In this document: piece after piece, positions 22,468 to 59,319 of the stretch
Numbering within the stretch: the first letter of the stretch is position 1
Layout: every line of letters starts with the position of its first letter
Source of the DNA: Nereocystis luetkeana
Lineage: Eukaryota > Sar > Phaeophyceae > Laminariales > Laminariaceae
Assembly: GCA_031213475.1 (NCBI GenBank)
Contig: JARUPZ010000013.1
Span: forward strand, 6,614,739 to 6,678,738
Direction of reading: 5' to 3'
Length of the DNA stretch: 64,000 nucleotides
Program-made: the position numbers and the translations under genes
Notes under the pieces: generated by a model
Seen by the model: the letters and a program-made list of their open reading frames with translations, nothing else
Told to the model about the DNA's origin: nothing
Database searches by the model: none

Positions 22468-22560
22468 TCCCGGCATTGTAGGGATGCGAGGGTCTATGGC
22501 CATACGACTACGGCCATGCATGAGATCGAGTTCATCTCTCCTATCAGGTACCCCCTCCCC
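22468..22560 (+). repeat. Dispersed repeat family C, short copy
   Basis: TCCCGGCATTGTAGGG, then GCGAGGGTCTATGGCCATAC and GCATGAGATCGAGTTCATC. Confidence 0.82.
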
Positions 22561-23050
22561 CCCTTCCCTTCGCTTCCCTTCCCTTCCCTTCCGAGGCCAG
22601 GTGCAAGCCCTGATGCTCGCGCAGCAGTGAAGACGCCCGTGGGATACCTGTAATACCATCGCTCACCGCTACGATCAAGAATGTCGCAAACCAATCGCAC
22701 CAACTCGTACAGTCAGGACCGGCCTTCTATATAATACAAAAACCGGGATACCGGTAGAGAGGTTATATTTCCTACCAGGTATTTGAACAGGATATTTTGA
22801 ATCCCACACCACTGCTGTAGAAACTTTCGACCCTTTTAGTGCTGCCCTCCTGAGCAGAAACATACATTCTGCTCTAATTTCAAGCATTCAGTGTATTCCC
22901 AAAACGGGAGTGCATTTCTTAAGGGGATAATAAAATTTCTCCCGAATTTCTTGTTTCCCTGGAGTTCTCACACTGAGTTTCTGGCGGAGCTCTGTATCAT
23001 GAGAGGGCCGGTAGTGTTGTGGGGGTCATAATTATTTAACTAATACCTGG

Positions 23051-23166
23051 TAGTAACGGGGGGCCATAATATATAGGGCCCGCGGTACACACAAAAACCT
23101 ATATATTTCCCTATTTTTACTAACATTTTTCGGTCCTATTTATTTACTATAGCCCCCCCGCAATAA
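23051..23166. mobile_element. Inverted-repeat element family A, copy 5
   Basis: Degenerate copy from AACGGGGGGCCATAAT to TAGCCCCCCCGCAATA. A TACCTGGTA sits at its left border (23044-23052), and a family B palindrome starts about ten bases beyond its right border. Confidence 0.8.
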
Positions 23167-23175
23167 TATTAGTAT

Positions 23176-23260
23176 ATACTGCAGTCTCGTTTTCTGGACG
23201 AACCAGTCAACTTATAAGTCGTTTGTCCCCAAAACGGGGCTGCAGCCTTAAAAGGGTTAA
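23176..23260. mobile_element. Palindromic element family B, copy 3
   Basis: The left arm is damaged (CTGCAGTCTCGTTTTCTGG); the right arm is intact (GTTTGTCCCCAAAACGGGG, AAAAGGGTTAA). Sits just past family A copy 5. Confidence 0.85.
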
Positions 23261-24247
23261 GAGAGAGGGCCGTTTTCTTTTTTAGCCGGTACCGGCTACC
23301 ACAATGACCGGGAATATAGTCCCCGTTTGTTGGTATTACAATTCTTCATGTAAGAATCAATAGTACGGGTCATTATATTTTCGACCAGTGGCGATACCCC
23401 GCGGAAATTCGGAAATTTTCCATTTAGCCGCCAAAAATCAAAACAACCAATAGAACGACGACGAACGGCGACATGACGCGAGATGACGTCATGCCACATT
23501 CGAAGGGAATCGTTCCAGTAAAAGTGCTACTGCTGCTCCCGGGTTTCCGTCGTTTCTCCGGCATCTGCACGTTATACATACTTGCTTCGTACAGACTAGA
23601 CTTTCGCCCAGATTCCGCCGTCTGCTGATGGTGCTCGCTCACAGTCAGCCCGGGAAAAAAGAAAAATACGATCAAACTATTTTTCTCCTTCTACATTTCA
23701 TGTTTGGGGCCGGTCAATCTTTTAACTCCAGTTATCCCTCTTAATAGTTGCCGGTGATCTCCCATCAGTAGCCAGGCTACCAGGGGTGTTCGGCTGCTGT
23801 CTTGGGTCTTCATAATCTAGCCCATGGTCACTTGGGATTGATAACAGGTTTATCGGATGGTCTGTCTGAGGTGCGGTAGGATTTTACGAGCCGATCGCCG
23901 AGCGCCCATACAAGCAAGCGCTGGTGGGTGGTGCAGCAACACCAAACCTACATGCATGCCTGGTATACGAAGAAGCTACCAGGTATATGGAGCTGTAGTT
24001 ATACCGTGCTCGCCCCAGTAAAGAAACAAACGGTTGTCTGGTGTACATACTTCTACATTATAGTACTCGTACGTCCGTCAAGCTTATCGTGATCTCGGAA
24101 GCCAGATCATACTCTAGTATAAAATATGTATGTACCGCTACCGAGCGAGTCAGCCGCGTCAAAAAAAGCTAATTTGACACCTTTAGGGGACAGGGGGCAT
24201 CTTGTATTATATACCTGGTACAGCAGTAGGTATCGTACCTGGTATGT

Positions 24248-24333
24248 CGTTTAGGACCGCAGTCCCGTGCTGGGGACAAATTACTTAGAATTTGAGTGGT
24301 TTGCTCTCAACACGGGACTGCAGTACTAACAGT
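24248..24333. mobile_element. Palindromic element family B, copy 4
   Basis: Arms TTTAGGACCGCAGTCCCG and AACACGGGACTGCAGTAC, loop TTAGAATTTGAGTGG. The outer TTAACCC ends are lost. Confidence 0.85.
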
Positions 24334-24699
24334 ACTGACAGCAGTCCTGAAATGATTGAGTCCAACATCGAGCGCCCATTTTTGTGGGCAGGGACGGGGG
24401 GGGCATATGCGTGAACTCCATTTGCTTGATTGAACACTTCGTGACTTGTATGCACCATTTTGGCAATAGTGACAAGTATGTTGTACAGACAGCAGTATCA
24501 ACGGCGATGTGGTGCGATGACGGGGATGACGGTGAAACAAAAAAAATATGTCGTCATCATGTCGTTGCCCATTGCCTAGGGCGCCCTCGCCAAGAGAGAA
24601 GAGGAAGAGAGATGTGTGAAGATAGCGTTTGTTTGAGATGAAGGGCGTCATTCGGGCGAGCCCAACCAACGCGCGAACAGTCTTGGAGAACGACAAACG

Positions 24700-24730
24700 A
24701 CGACAACAACAACAACAACAACAACAACAC
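24700..24730 (+). repeat. ACA microsatellite
   Basis: About nine ACA units. Confidence 0.85.
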
Positions 24731-25049
24731 CCCGTGCATATTTCATGCATTAAAATGGTTTTTAGAATAAATCGTCGCACGTTCCAGTCTATACATGCCA
24801 AGTATATTATGTAGACTATATATAACCAGACTTTCTTGGTTCTTTCGATGCTTCAACACCGCTTCCAACTCCAATGGCCGGCGTCCACAACTGCTCGGAA
24901 CAGAGCGGATTACGAGTATTGTTTTGAACCGAGGGATTCGTTGTGGGGTGGTTGATTGGACCGACCACCCAGCTCTCTCTTATCTTCTCACCTTATGATC
25001 GTGCGAGGGCCTTGCTCCACCACTTGCGGGGCACACCATATCTGCCTGC

Positions 25050-25082
25050 AACACCACCACCACCACCACCACCACCACCAAC
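25050..25082 (+). repeat. ACC microsatellite
   Basis: Eleven ACC-type units, followed by an AAC-rich stretch to about 25118. Confidence 0.85.
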
Positions 25083-28000
25083 CACCACCAAAAACAACCA
25101 CAACAACAACAACAACAGGGAAAAAGACCAACAGCACGCTGTGGTGAGATTGCGTCGTCTCCCCCTCGTATGGCTACTCGATACTTGTACTGCAGAGAAA
25201 CAACAGCAGCAGCACTAATATTAATACCTGGTAGAAGCTGCTGTAAGAGAAAAGCAGCGCACGTTAGAATGTCTTTTGTAAACTACTGCTGTATTTATTA
25301 CCAGGTATTAATCATACCATCATTCATTGTGTCCATCAGAACAAGGCTTTCAAATACTATTAATAATACCTGGTAGGGAATTGGACAAAGAATCTGCGAA
25401 ATACACGTACGAGGTGGAGGCTGTGGGGGGGGTGGGCTACTATACGAGTATACTACTACAAGCAGTGCCGTAGCAGCAGCAAGCCCACGGAAGTGCACTG
25501 CTGGTAGGTTTGCATCACGTGTTGGGGATTGCTCAACAGGAACAGCTACCAACGAGTACCATCAGGGTCCGCCACGGACTACTGAACGGGAGTCGGCAAG
25601 TACGTGCGTATCAAGGCGAGGCGAGGCGATTGCTCTCGGCCCGAACGGCCCAAGTGAACAATGCAATTCTCTGCTGAGAGCTACCAGGTACAGCAGTAAA
25701 AAGAGTCGTGCATAAGGATAACAAACATACAGCAATCGGCTGCCACCGTCCGGAGACGTTGGCAACCGTGCGAAGTTTTCTTGCGTTGGAAGGATCACCA
25801 CTCCGTATGCGCATCCATGCGATATTTCTTGTGCGTCTACTACGCCTGGCCGAGTCATGTCTCCTCGCTTGTATACAGCCGCACCCTGCATGATGAGCCA
25901 GGCCTTGGTTGGCGGAATAAAAACCTCGCCAATCCGTACTCTATCTATTAATAGGATGAAAAAAAACTCCAAGGACTCAAGCCAACGGTTACGTTCTCGA
26001 GGCAAGGAATCTCCAGAAAGGAGCAGAGGAGAGGTGCAAAGACCTTGCACTACCCTGCCAGCACCAGCTCACCTTGAAAGCTCGTTGGTCCAGCTGCGCG
26101 CTCTGCCACTGCTGTGCTTTTCTAGTTGACCACAGGATTTGGCGGAAGGCAATAAATAATGACTGAGCGACAAGACCTGTGGACTGCGGTGTGATACAGA
26201 TTAGAGCAAGTGGAGACTGACTGAACTGCGTGCTCTCCTCTTCGTTCTGTTTCCTACGCTCATTCGAGATGCAAGACGAAAGCCAGTCAGGCGCTGAATA
26301 TTAGGCGAACCAAAACGCCACAAATATTCATGGAGCTCCTCTGTTTTTTTTAGAACCAATCCTCCGAGGCCTGTTTTTTAGAACCAATTTTGGAGGCCTA
26401 TCGCATGATACGATACGAAGCAGCACCAGACAGCAGAGCAGAGCAGAAAGCGCCTTCAAGCAAGACGGAGACAAAGCGCCAACATACCATGAACGAGGAT
26501 TTGGCTCGCGAGAGGGCTGCGAGTTTTGTGGATGTCGAGGTACGATCGGGCTTCGATTATACAGATTCATCAGCTTGCAGCTGTGACAGAGTAATCGTAT
26601 TTAATACCTGGTAGTACACAGCAGCAGTCAGCACTGGTCAGTTTGTCCCCATTGCCCCCTCGTAATACATACGAATGTCTGCCGAGCGTTGTATCTGAAG
26701 GTTTGAGGCAATCCCAACAGCAGGCTACGTATAATTCGATGTCAATGTCATCATCGCCATTTATTGGAGGGAGGAGTCAACGGAGCACAGCTCTGGCGAG
26801 AGGAGTCACCCTCCTGGCAAAGATTCACCGTATTGCAACGCCATGGGCGTATAAAGCATAATATACCTGGTAGTTTGGTACTGCTGTACCGATTCAGCGC
26901 GAGACGAGGCTCTATCGCGCTGACCCTGTTGCTTCCGCAATCCAGCGGAAACATGGAGCTGCCATTATGGCATGGTTACATATTATACCCATGTGCGTAT
27001 TGTAATTGCCCGCGCCCCTATTGGACTACCAGTAGACCCCTACAACAACAGTAGAGTTATAAATAGGCGTTTAATACTATTTATCCGTATCCCCGTTTAG
27101 TATATCTTACAGACAGACCTGCTTCAGAGAGCCGGCCACCGATCATGTCAAAAACCTGGCATACCTGGTATATTATACGTGCTTGTTACTTCGACGTCGA
27201 CGCTACACGAGCCGTAGCTATTCCAGCTTCGTACTGCTGTGTGAGTAGTCGCTCGCCGTGTGTTTTCCGCAGCTACCCGTAACTTACGGTAAGCAGGGTC
27301 GCGCTGAGGTTGACGAAGAGGGAGCAAAAAGCACGTGAGCGGTTGTCGGTGCGTGGTGCGTTGCCCTCTTCTTGCGTCATTGTCGTACAGCAGTGGCTCT
27401 CTTTGCAGTCCCATAAGCACTCACATGCTCATGAACCCATTACTGTCTTCGGTGTAATTTTGAAACATAGAGACGGCATGAACTGCCAGATGCGCCGGTT
27501 CAGCTTTCTTGTTCGGCGGAATGTCTGTTTAGTGAGTAACTTTGCCTCGTTGTTTGTTCTGCGTTGGTACTACTGTTTGGTTTTGTACGATAAGTTGTGG
27601 TTATAGACTGCTGTATGTAGAGCTGTACATACAGCAGTATCACACTGCTGTGTAGGTCGAGCCTACTCGTTGATACGGGCTTACAGACGTGAATTTGTTC
27701 TACTGCTGTGTGTACCGATGTCCTCTCGCCACAGTCTGTAACTAGTCTGTAACTGATACTGACACGGGTTTACACGAATGTTTGTACATCCGGGGACATC
27801 TGGCACAAGAGTATATATAGCACATTCTACAACAACTAGAGTATGTCCCTCGTTGTCCCATGCCCTTGCTACTGATTTGCCCACCTGCTGCAGCGAAACA
27901 TTTGGCGCAATATCTCCAAATTGATTGCTTCTCTTTCGTTTCGTTTTAGTATACACTACTGCTTGGTACGCGTACATACTTCGATACATACTCGTGGAGA

Positions 28001-28137
28001 CTCCCTTAGGCTGAACAGCGATAACAACAGCGGCAAGGAGTTGGTACATACATCATTGCAGGCTGCCTCTATTTGCAACACCACCTTGCAAGTACCAGGT
28101 ACCTGGTGCAACACCGTTTGGCCCATTTCTATCTTGC

Positions 28138-28200
28138 ACGTTCGCCCAAACCCAACCCGACCCAACCTATAACCCTGCCCCTAACCCTAACCCCAACCCT
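28138..28200 (+). repeat. Short interstitial telomere-like tract
   Basis: CCCAACCCGACCCAACC followed by CCCTAACCCTAACCCCAACC; two perfect CCCTAA units only. Confidence 0.7.
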
Positions 28201-29284
28201 TTGGGGGGCTTGAGGCAATCAGGGGCGGTCGCGTGTTTCGGTGGCGTTTTTCCAACAGAGAACGGCCCGACCGAAGCGCCAGCCTCGACCAATCACACAG
28301 TGGTGTTGCACGTTTTTTTGTTTTTTTGGGAGGCGGTATTGCAATTAGAACCTCTCATCATTGTAGGGAGTTCCTCACGTGTTGTGTGCATATGCGGACA
28401 CCGAGGGTTTGCTATGATTAGGTACTGTAGTTATGCAGACAGGAGGGTGTCGGCTTGAAACTGGAAACTTGGGGAGCACGCACGAGTGAGAACCAGGTAT
28501 CATTGGTGGGTTTCTCTTGGTTTGGGTCGCTATCGCTACTGTTTACCAGGTATATCGAATCATACGTAGTCGCTTATTTGCTCGTGCCAGCTATTCTACC
28601 TCGTGACTCGTGGTTCAATGTTTGGTTCGATTGCGACGGGTAGGTCAAGAGCCCAGAGTCCAGGATCAAGAACGATACATCATCTCACGTACGTACTGAT
28701 GCGGGCTATCGTACCCCTTCTATAAAAGTATGAGCTACGTATCGCTAGGATTTCGCGCAGCCGGATATTTTGAACTGTCGTCAACTTGTGTGGGTTGTGT
28801 TCGGGCGTAAGACGGACGGTTCAGGCAATTTCGACGTAATACGTCACGTACTGGTAGTCCTTTCCGTGACACATGATGTAGGCAGACAGGTGAGGAATAC
28901 CTGTGATCCGAGTATGTGCACATGGCAGCAGTGCTACTGTAATTGTAACGGCGCTGTGCTCGAACTGTACGGCAGCTTCGGAAGTGTTCCGCATCTGCAC
29001 ATATGACGAGGGCTATTAGCAGGTCTTCTTGTCAGGGGTACATCTCGGTACATGTCTTGCGCTGGCTAGACTGGCCAGTATACCGGTGGAGAGAGCGCTG
29101 CTGCTCACACAGATCAATAGCACGGCAGTACAGCAGCAACAACAGTATATGCATTCGTACGCGGGACTATCAACCTCATTTGGCATGTATGATGATACTG
29201 GATATGATACCCAGCACACGCATCAGACGCACCCGGTGCCAGATATCGCTGTTGACATATTTCGAAGTATTCACACATCGGACG

Positions 29285-29560
29285 CTTCACGATCTATCTA
29301 TCTACAGATAGGTCATCTACAGATTATGTAGATACTAACCTGCTACTAGGATGCTGTGCATGATCTGGATAGTGCAGATCCAACCCAGGAAGCATGTCCC
29401 AGATGGTGCAGATTATACAGCTCTCCCTCGACAACATGAACTAGATCATACAGATCATGCAGATCAGGGATATATCCGCCCTACTCTTATGACCTAGATC
29501 ATGAAATGTGGGAATGATCTATCTGTAGATGATCTGTCTGCCCGACGTGTGGAAGGGTTG
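29285..29560 (+). repeat. Dispersed repeat family E copy
   Basis: CTATCTACAGATAGGTCATC, CTGTGCATGATCTGG, GATCCAACCCAGGAAGC, then GCAGATTATACAGCTCTCC and a run of AGATCATGCAGATCA-type steps. Confidence 0.82.
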
Positions 29561-29839
29561 AACTAACTCCTCCTTACGTTCCGCGCAGGCACTGACGCAT
29601 CTGATTGATGGAAGTGCGGCCAAGACGGCCCGCAGGAGGGAGTTACAGGTGAGGCGACGGCGATACATAGGGCGGGGTGGAATGGGATAAGCCATGCTAC
29701 TGTACCGGAGTGCACGGAAGGAATGGCCCTTGGGCCACCCTGAAGGCAGAGGAAAGTTAACGGAATGGTCGGTATGGTACCCTCGGGATCGCGTGTGGTA
29801 CCGCGGGATTCCATGTTTTAGTTTACGTCAGCCTCGAGC

Positions 29840-29936
29840 TTAACCCTTTTAGAACCGCTGTCCCGTTTTGGGGGCAAACCACTCAAATTCCAAGTAGTTT
29901 GTCCCCATAACGGGACTGCGGTTCTAAAGGGGTTAA
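29840..29936. mobile_element. Palindromic element family B, copy 5
   Basis: Both ends intact: TTAACCCTTTTAGAACCG to CGGTTCTAAAGGGGTTAA, with loop CTCAAATTCCAAG. Confidence 0.92.
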
Positions 29937-30523
29937 CGTCGAAGGGCGCGATGATTTAGACAAAAATCACAAAAAAAGACGCGGGCTGCTACTTGGACGA
30001 AGAGTTTTCCACGAAATGGGAAAATGTGAGTATCGAAACGTGACTTTCCGGAACATGCGGGTTCTCGAGCTGCGCCTGCGCCGTCTTGACCAAGTGCAAC
30101 ACCACAGAAGTCTGCATATACTCGTGGGAATAGTTACAGGACTCTTACAGGAACGCCTGGTTGTACCGCAACCGTAAAATCTGCAGGACTGAGTTGGCTT
30201 ACTATGATAGTGACGTCACGGGCAGATACTGGTTGGGTGGCGAAGTAAGCCAACCAAGGTACAGTATCCTAGTTCATGCGGGGAGCGATCGCATTCAGAA
30301 CCTTCGATAGTACCAAAGACCATACATCCCTCTATTTTTACTAACCATGCTTGGTTCTTATTACGATCTTATTACTATGTTATGATACGCCGCAGTAGTG
30401 TTTCACCAATACAACACGCACATCGAGCCAAAATTCCACAAAGAGTCTTGTAATACCTAGCCAAGTCGCAAGAACTGCTGCTGTAGTCGGCGACTAACAC
30501 CGTAGTCAACCAACTCGCAGCCC

Positions 30524-30632
30524 TATTACGGGGAACCATAGTTAATAGGACCTATGGTATACATAAAAACCTATATATTCAACCAGTTTTACTAACAATA
30601 TTAGGTCCTATTAAATGTGCCCCCCCGTAATA
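30524..30632. mobile_element. Inverted-repeat element family A, copy 6
   Basis: Begins TATTACGGGGAACCATAG and ends CCCCCCCGTAATA. Same orientation and spacing as copy 3, with no micro-insertion. Confidence 0.9.
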
Positions 30633-30806
30633 GTAATCTGTTAAGATAGCGCCGTTCGCTGGTCTAGTCTGGTCGCGCGACGACGAAAGGAAAGCTTATT
30701 GTACTTATGGAAGGTGCACAGACAGACAGTTGGGCGTGTCAAGTTTGAGTCAGCTGGCCATGAAGCAACTGGTTTTGGCGTTTTGGCTATACAACGAAAC
30801 AAACCG

Positions 30807-30880
30807 GCAGCAGCAGCAGCAGCAGCAGCAGTAGCAGCAGCAGCAGCAGTAGCAGGAGCAGCAGGAGCAGCAGCAGCGAG
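30807..30880 (+). repeat. AGC microsatellite
   Basis: AGC units interrupted by AGT and AGGAGC. Open in an Ala frame, but with no flanking coding signal. Confidence 0.9.
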
Positions 30881-32699
30881 AAATTCATGCCCGACACGCT
30901 CGCACAGGGCAATAATTAGCTGTTACGCTGTTACGCTGGCGCAACGTTCGAGTCGGAATTGCGGCTTACCGCACCAGCCGCCGGAGACTACTTCTCACCA
31001 TGGGTTGCGAGCGCCGCAACGTTTTTCGCCGCCGGTAAAAAAACAGCTGCGGGCATCTTCTTCGCCGAAGGCGAACACACATTTTATTGTTCGCCGGGGA
31101 GCGGTATGATAGATAGGGCTCTGGATGGCCAGCAGGCGATTAGTTTGTTGTAGGCACCTATGCTATTGTGCACACCCCAATAATGCATCCTGACGCATGT
31201 TTTTTTCGCATATCCTGTCGAGGTCCGGGAGGCGTCTGATCGCGCTTGCGTCAAGTGGTTTAGAGACTTAATATTCACACAAAAATCGCAAATTTGTTTT
31301 TGGCTCCCGCGGCCCTCCGGGGCCTGTGCGGGCGGGTGCAGCACGCCTTCCAGCGCCTGTTGCGCGATATAATAACTGGTTAGGAGCGCTAACCGATGGC
31401 CTGTGCATAGGGACGATTGGATCCGACTCGACCATCTGGGAACGATATTCCAACGGGTGAACCGTCTGGCTTAGAAGCCGACCCTTCAATTTTAGAACCC
31501 TGGAATTGTGTGCATTGACGGCGGAAAGTGCTGCAGGCATTTCAGGCGGCGCAACTAAACACCGTCTGAGAAAAGATCCACGGGCGGCCCTCAGAGTGTA
31601 CTTATACCCATACCAGGCCTAGTCGATCTTCCTTTCTAGTGGTAAGCTTAGACGCGTAGTACGATAGAGGGAGCACGTTTGGGTCGAACTATTTGTTTCT
31701 GACCGGGCTCCGTAGCCGAACATTTTTTTTTAATACCGAGAGTGTTTTGCACTGCTTTTGTCGTGATACAAGGATGGGTTGGGATTTATCCATCGGGTGG
31801 CACCATTATCTTTTCTCAAAGTCAGTTTTTGGGGTGAGGTATGGAGGTCCCTTGAGGTCGAGTGTGAAGCCTCAGAAAGTCAAGTGCTACCGACCCCGTA
31901 GCAGGCAGGACTCGTTAACCCTAAACCCTATCCGTTGTTTGAAGGCAATTTAGCTGCACTATGGGTACGTAGGCTTGTTGACCTTGAATCTATTTGGGTT
32001 TCACCGAGGGTATGGAAATATGGAATGTGGATTCCCGTTGTTCCTTTTTCAACTATTTGTTATTCGTCCCGAAGATCGGACGGCGTGACAAAGAGTCACG
32101 GTAGTTGCACCGCGCTTGGCTCTGGAAAGCCGGTGCCAGATTTTGCGGGCGTTTCGTTCGGAAGTCTTGTCCGTGGCATGTACCCTGTATGTACGTATAC
32201 CTGAGTCATGCGGCGTTAGGTACATGATACTTGAGGGGATACATCTATTTTCTGGGTTTCCTCAATTGAGGAGCTGTGTGCCTCATGAAACATTCACATA
32301 AAATGTACCCATCTGTCACAAAGGCGCCAACTGTGATTTTGACCTGTCGAGCGGTCGACACTCCATTTTGAAGGCCCTCTGAAAGCTGCGTGATACGGCG
32401 GGCGCGCGTGTTCTGTGTTTCATGAATGAAAGCAAATTATGTCCTGTGAGCATCGACCAGATGCTGTAGTTGGTACCCATTTTTTTTCAAAGCTGTAAAC
32501 GGCACAAACCGTTCGCGCGTGTTATTAATGCAACCCGACGAAAGCGAGCCCACGGGGTAAGCGCATACTGGTGAGGTACCAGGTGACGAGTATAATTGCG
32601 AAACAAGTATTGGGCTGCAAAAGATACGAGCCACTCGGTTGATTGATTGCTACAGTAGCTCCTAGGTTGAGGACCACCGACAGTCAAAATACGCCGGAC

Positions 32700-32880
32700 A
32701 GAGAGATCATGTACGGATAGATCATCTACAGACAGATCATGTAGACCCTAATCTGCCGTTACGAGGTGCTGCGCAGGATCTGTGTCTTACAGAAAAAAAA
32801 AGGAAACGTGTCCTTCCTGTAGATGATGCAGGTTGGACGGCTCCCACCCGGTAACATGAGCTACAGTGGTGCCCCGACTT
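32700..32880 (+). repeat. Dispersed repeat family E copy
   Basis: GATAGATCATCTACAGAC, CTGCCGTTACGAGGTGC, CAGGATCTGTGTCTTACAG, GATGATGCAGG and CCCACCCGGTAACATGAGC. Confidence 0.85.
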
Positions 32881-33083
32881 GAGAGAGGTGTAGTACAGAC
32901 CAGAAACAGCTCTCCTAAAAACAGTTTCCTCTCTTCACTTTAGCTACTATCCACACTAAGTTCGAGTCATTCTATGTTTTGGTTCAAACCGGTTTGCTCT
33001 CGCTTAACTGTACTATCCTCTTAACCTGGCCTCTCTTGCGTCGGGGTACCCACAGTCCAGCAAATTTATGCAGACCATAACAT

Positions 33084-33269
33084 GTGGAGAATAGTCACCC
33101 GGAAACCCGGGAATGGGAGGTGGATAAGATTCTCCGACGCCTTGATGATATCAGGAAGACATCTGCCCTGGAAGATTTCGATGAGGAAGTGTTAATCGAT
33201 GATCTCTCAGATGTGCGGGCAGGTTTTGGGCTTTCAAGCACCCCCCCCGGTTACCACCTTTCAGCATAG
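33084..33269 (+). other. Short acidic open frame, unidentified
   Basis: 62 codons with PETREWEVDKILRRLDDIRK and EDFDEEVLIDDLSD, highly charged and unlike repeat translation. The first codon is GTG, so it would have to be an exon or a remnant. It lies 2 kb upstream of the oxidase exons, but does not resemble the oxidase N terminus. Confidence 0.25.
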
Positions 33270-34429
33270 CCTAGTTGCTATAGTTGAAAAGGAAGGCGGC
33301 GTGGCTACGGCACCATCAGAAGCTCAATGCCCTCGTCTTTTTTTGCGGTGTGCGACCTAGGTTCCAGCCACCCCCACGTTTGAGCTACGGCAGGAAGGCA
33401 CAGCCCAGTGTATATAGATATTTTTGAATGTGTACTTGGTTATCTTGACGCTGCATTAACTTGAATTTAGTGTATAAATCTGTTCTGTACCAGGGACGTA
33501 TTTGACGACACAGGCCAACCCACGGTTCTATTAATAGGTGTAATAGAGGATATCACCCGGTGTTCTGGGTGTAATATTAGAGCACAGCCGAGGTGGATGG
33601 TTGGGCCGTGATCATCTCACCACCCGTTGTAAGGCATGCCTTGTGTCTTGTGTACTGTCGTGTGGTGGCGGGACGTGCCTTATCGTATCGTGAACGGGCA
33701 GAACGTCAACAGCGCTGTGAATAGCTGCTAGGCTGACAGCTGGGGGGGTGCCTTATGCTCGTGCAGCCTGCTATCTCTGCTCAAACGTGCTCCCGAACCT
33801 CCGCACGATGATTGCATCAGAAACTCCCTACCAAGGGGCGTTTATGATGACACTTTGAATGTTATGGACATGCAATTCTCTCTTTTGACAACAGGCACAA
33901 CATTATGCGGTATGCTATGCATAGTATCTCACGTTTCCAAAACCATAGCCAATAGCATCCCCGCTACCCTCCTCCGCTTTCTCCTTTTGTTTTGAAGCGT
34001 TGCAGTGGCTATTATTGTAATTTTTGAGCCGTGTGTTGCATTTCTCTTCGCGGCAGATCCTAGCGGATGTTTTGTTTTCTTTCTTCTTGTCTGAGCTACA
34101 TCAGCGCGTGTTATATTTCATACTTGTAGCATGCCGCCAATCGGCCAACGCTTGGCCCCTACTGACGTATGTATGGGTATGAGCGGGAAACATGAGGCGA
34201 AAACAAAAATGACAGTTGTCGGCCGCTCTAAGCAAACAGCCGCGGCCCGGGCCATCGGCTAACAGGGAATCGATCCCCTTCAGGACGGTACTCCCGTTGT
34301 GTGGACAAATTACTTAGAATTGGAGTCAGCTTTAGGTTTCTGTACAGCAGTGAGGTGCACTACTGAAACGGTTGAGGGTCTTGAGGGACGGCGTGGGGAG
34401 TTGTGCGGCACGCGCAGAGCATAATGCTG

Positions 34430-34525
34430 TTGCGGGGTACCATGTCAACTGCAGTATTCAGAACCAAACTATCGTGTGTACACATGGTATGGGGGATGCA
34501 TGATGTTTGGGTCCATCGTGGGTTT
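34430..34525 (-). mobile_element. Dispersed repeat family D, copy 2
   Basis: Reverse orientation: TATGGGGGATGCATGATG and GGGTCCATCGTGGGTTTTGC. The end is eroded. Confidence 0.65.
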
Positions 34526-34895
34526 TGCTTCTTACTACATATGCCCCCCCGGTGCTTATAGTAGTGCTGGGAGGAGCTGAAAGTCGACGACTGATAAATT
34601 GGCACTTCTCGTTTTTGTAGTCGGCGCAGTACCTGGATACCAAAGGGTTGTTGCCATGCCAATATGAACGAAAATTCAAGGGTCGGTGGGTACTCATACT
34701 AAAATCCGAACGGTCCTTACAATTTCGTCCAGAGTGGCTTCTAAAAAGGTCAGTCCAAACATATTGAGGGAGGATGCATCCTCAGGAAGGATGGAGAGCT
34801 TCCGTCAGTTGTCGGAGTTCGTTCTTTTATTTTTTATATAACGATGCCAGACCCGCCAAATCCTAGCTGAAGATCGAATCGTTTTTTTGTCGTGT

Positions 34896-34906
34896 CCTAT
34901 TGTTTG

Positions 34907-34991
<85 letters not shown>

Positions 34992-35005
34992 GCTGCTGCT
35001 GCTGT
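34896..35005 (+). repeat. GTT trinucleotide microsatellite upstream of the oxidase
   Basis: About 110 bases of uninterrupted GTT ending in four GCT-type units. Confidence 0.95.
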
Positions 35006-35261
35006 TGTCTCTGTTTGTTGTCTTTGGTGTTGTTGATGATATCACAATAGCCTATGCCATAATCAACATCACTGTTCACGAAAAAGTAGGATTCCACAGA
35101 GAAGTAGGAAAACTATCCAATAGAAACTAAGTCCTGGCCCCGGGATGACGTAGTATGTCTTTTGTTGCGCCCCAACGCGTGAGTTCAACGGTCACCCTGA
35201 CGCACTACGTAATCGTCAAATGCTGGTGTCGGTGGTGATGTCGGTGTTCGTTTACGAGCAG

Positions 35262-58658
<23,397 letters not shown>

Positions 58659-58899
58659 ACGAACCTGCCGTGTTTCAACTGATCGCGGCTAGCGTAAGCC
58701 ACCTCGCTCGATGGTCTGACTGAGCACTACGTGCCCAAGTATTCGCGACCACTTGCCCAAGTATTTGCGGCTAGAGCTGCGCTCAGTGTTTCGGGGTACT
58801 TAAACGACTTGGAATTAGTGTGGGATCATTTTTACAGGGTAGGAAAAGGGTGACGGTATTAGGCTATATAGAGTAATCCGCCGGGCTGTGACGGGGGAG

Positions 58900-58985
58900 C
58901 ACAGTATTCCCAACCAAATACGCTGTGTAAACATATTAGGGGGGATGTATGGTTTTTGGGTCCATTGTGGGTTCTGATTGCTGTA
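58900..58985 (-). mobile_element. Dispersed repeat family D, copy 6, downstream of the oxidase
   Basis: Reverse orientation: AGGGGGGATGTATGG, TTTTTGGGTCCATTGTGGG, TTCTGATTGCTG. Confidence 0.78.
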
Positions 58986-59319
58986 GGCTCTCGTCATAGT
59001 AGCCCACGGGACCAATACCTGATAACTTGGCGTCGTCGACATGCCATAGCTTTTGGGAACCGTGAATTCGATTTTCACCGTCCCTAGGCTTGTAGCACCG
59101 GTCTTGAGCCATCGTGCCAAATCTCCAAGCAAACGTGGCAAATTTTCTTCGCGACCGTCGATTCCTGTCCTACTCTGGTCTGTCGTGTTGTGTCCTGTTT
59201 TGCCTCGTCATGTACCGGAAGTATTTAGCGAGGTTAGTTTAGTCGTCTTGTCTAGCTACTTGGGTGATTGGTACGAGAGAGGTTAGGGGGTCTCTGCGGA
59301 GTAGACGGCTTGGTGTCAT

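Larger units (their letters stand above)
17187..35261. other. Gene-poor region, second part
   Basis: Eighteen kilobases with family A-E elements, several microsatellites and many TACCAGGTA-type motifs, but no exon with recognisable homology on either strand. The first exon or exons of the acyl-CoA oxidase should lie near the right end; I could not find them. Confidence 0.6.

Noticed and set aside
25562-26050. 162-codon minus-strand open frame
   Set aside because: No domain recognised and no splice context; length alone is not enough in this composition.
28138-28200. Telomere fusion point
   Set aside because: Only two perfect CCCTAA units, too few to support a fusion.
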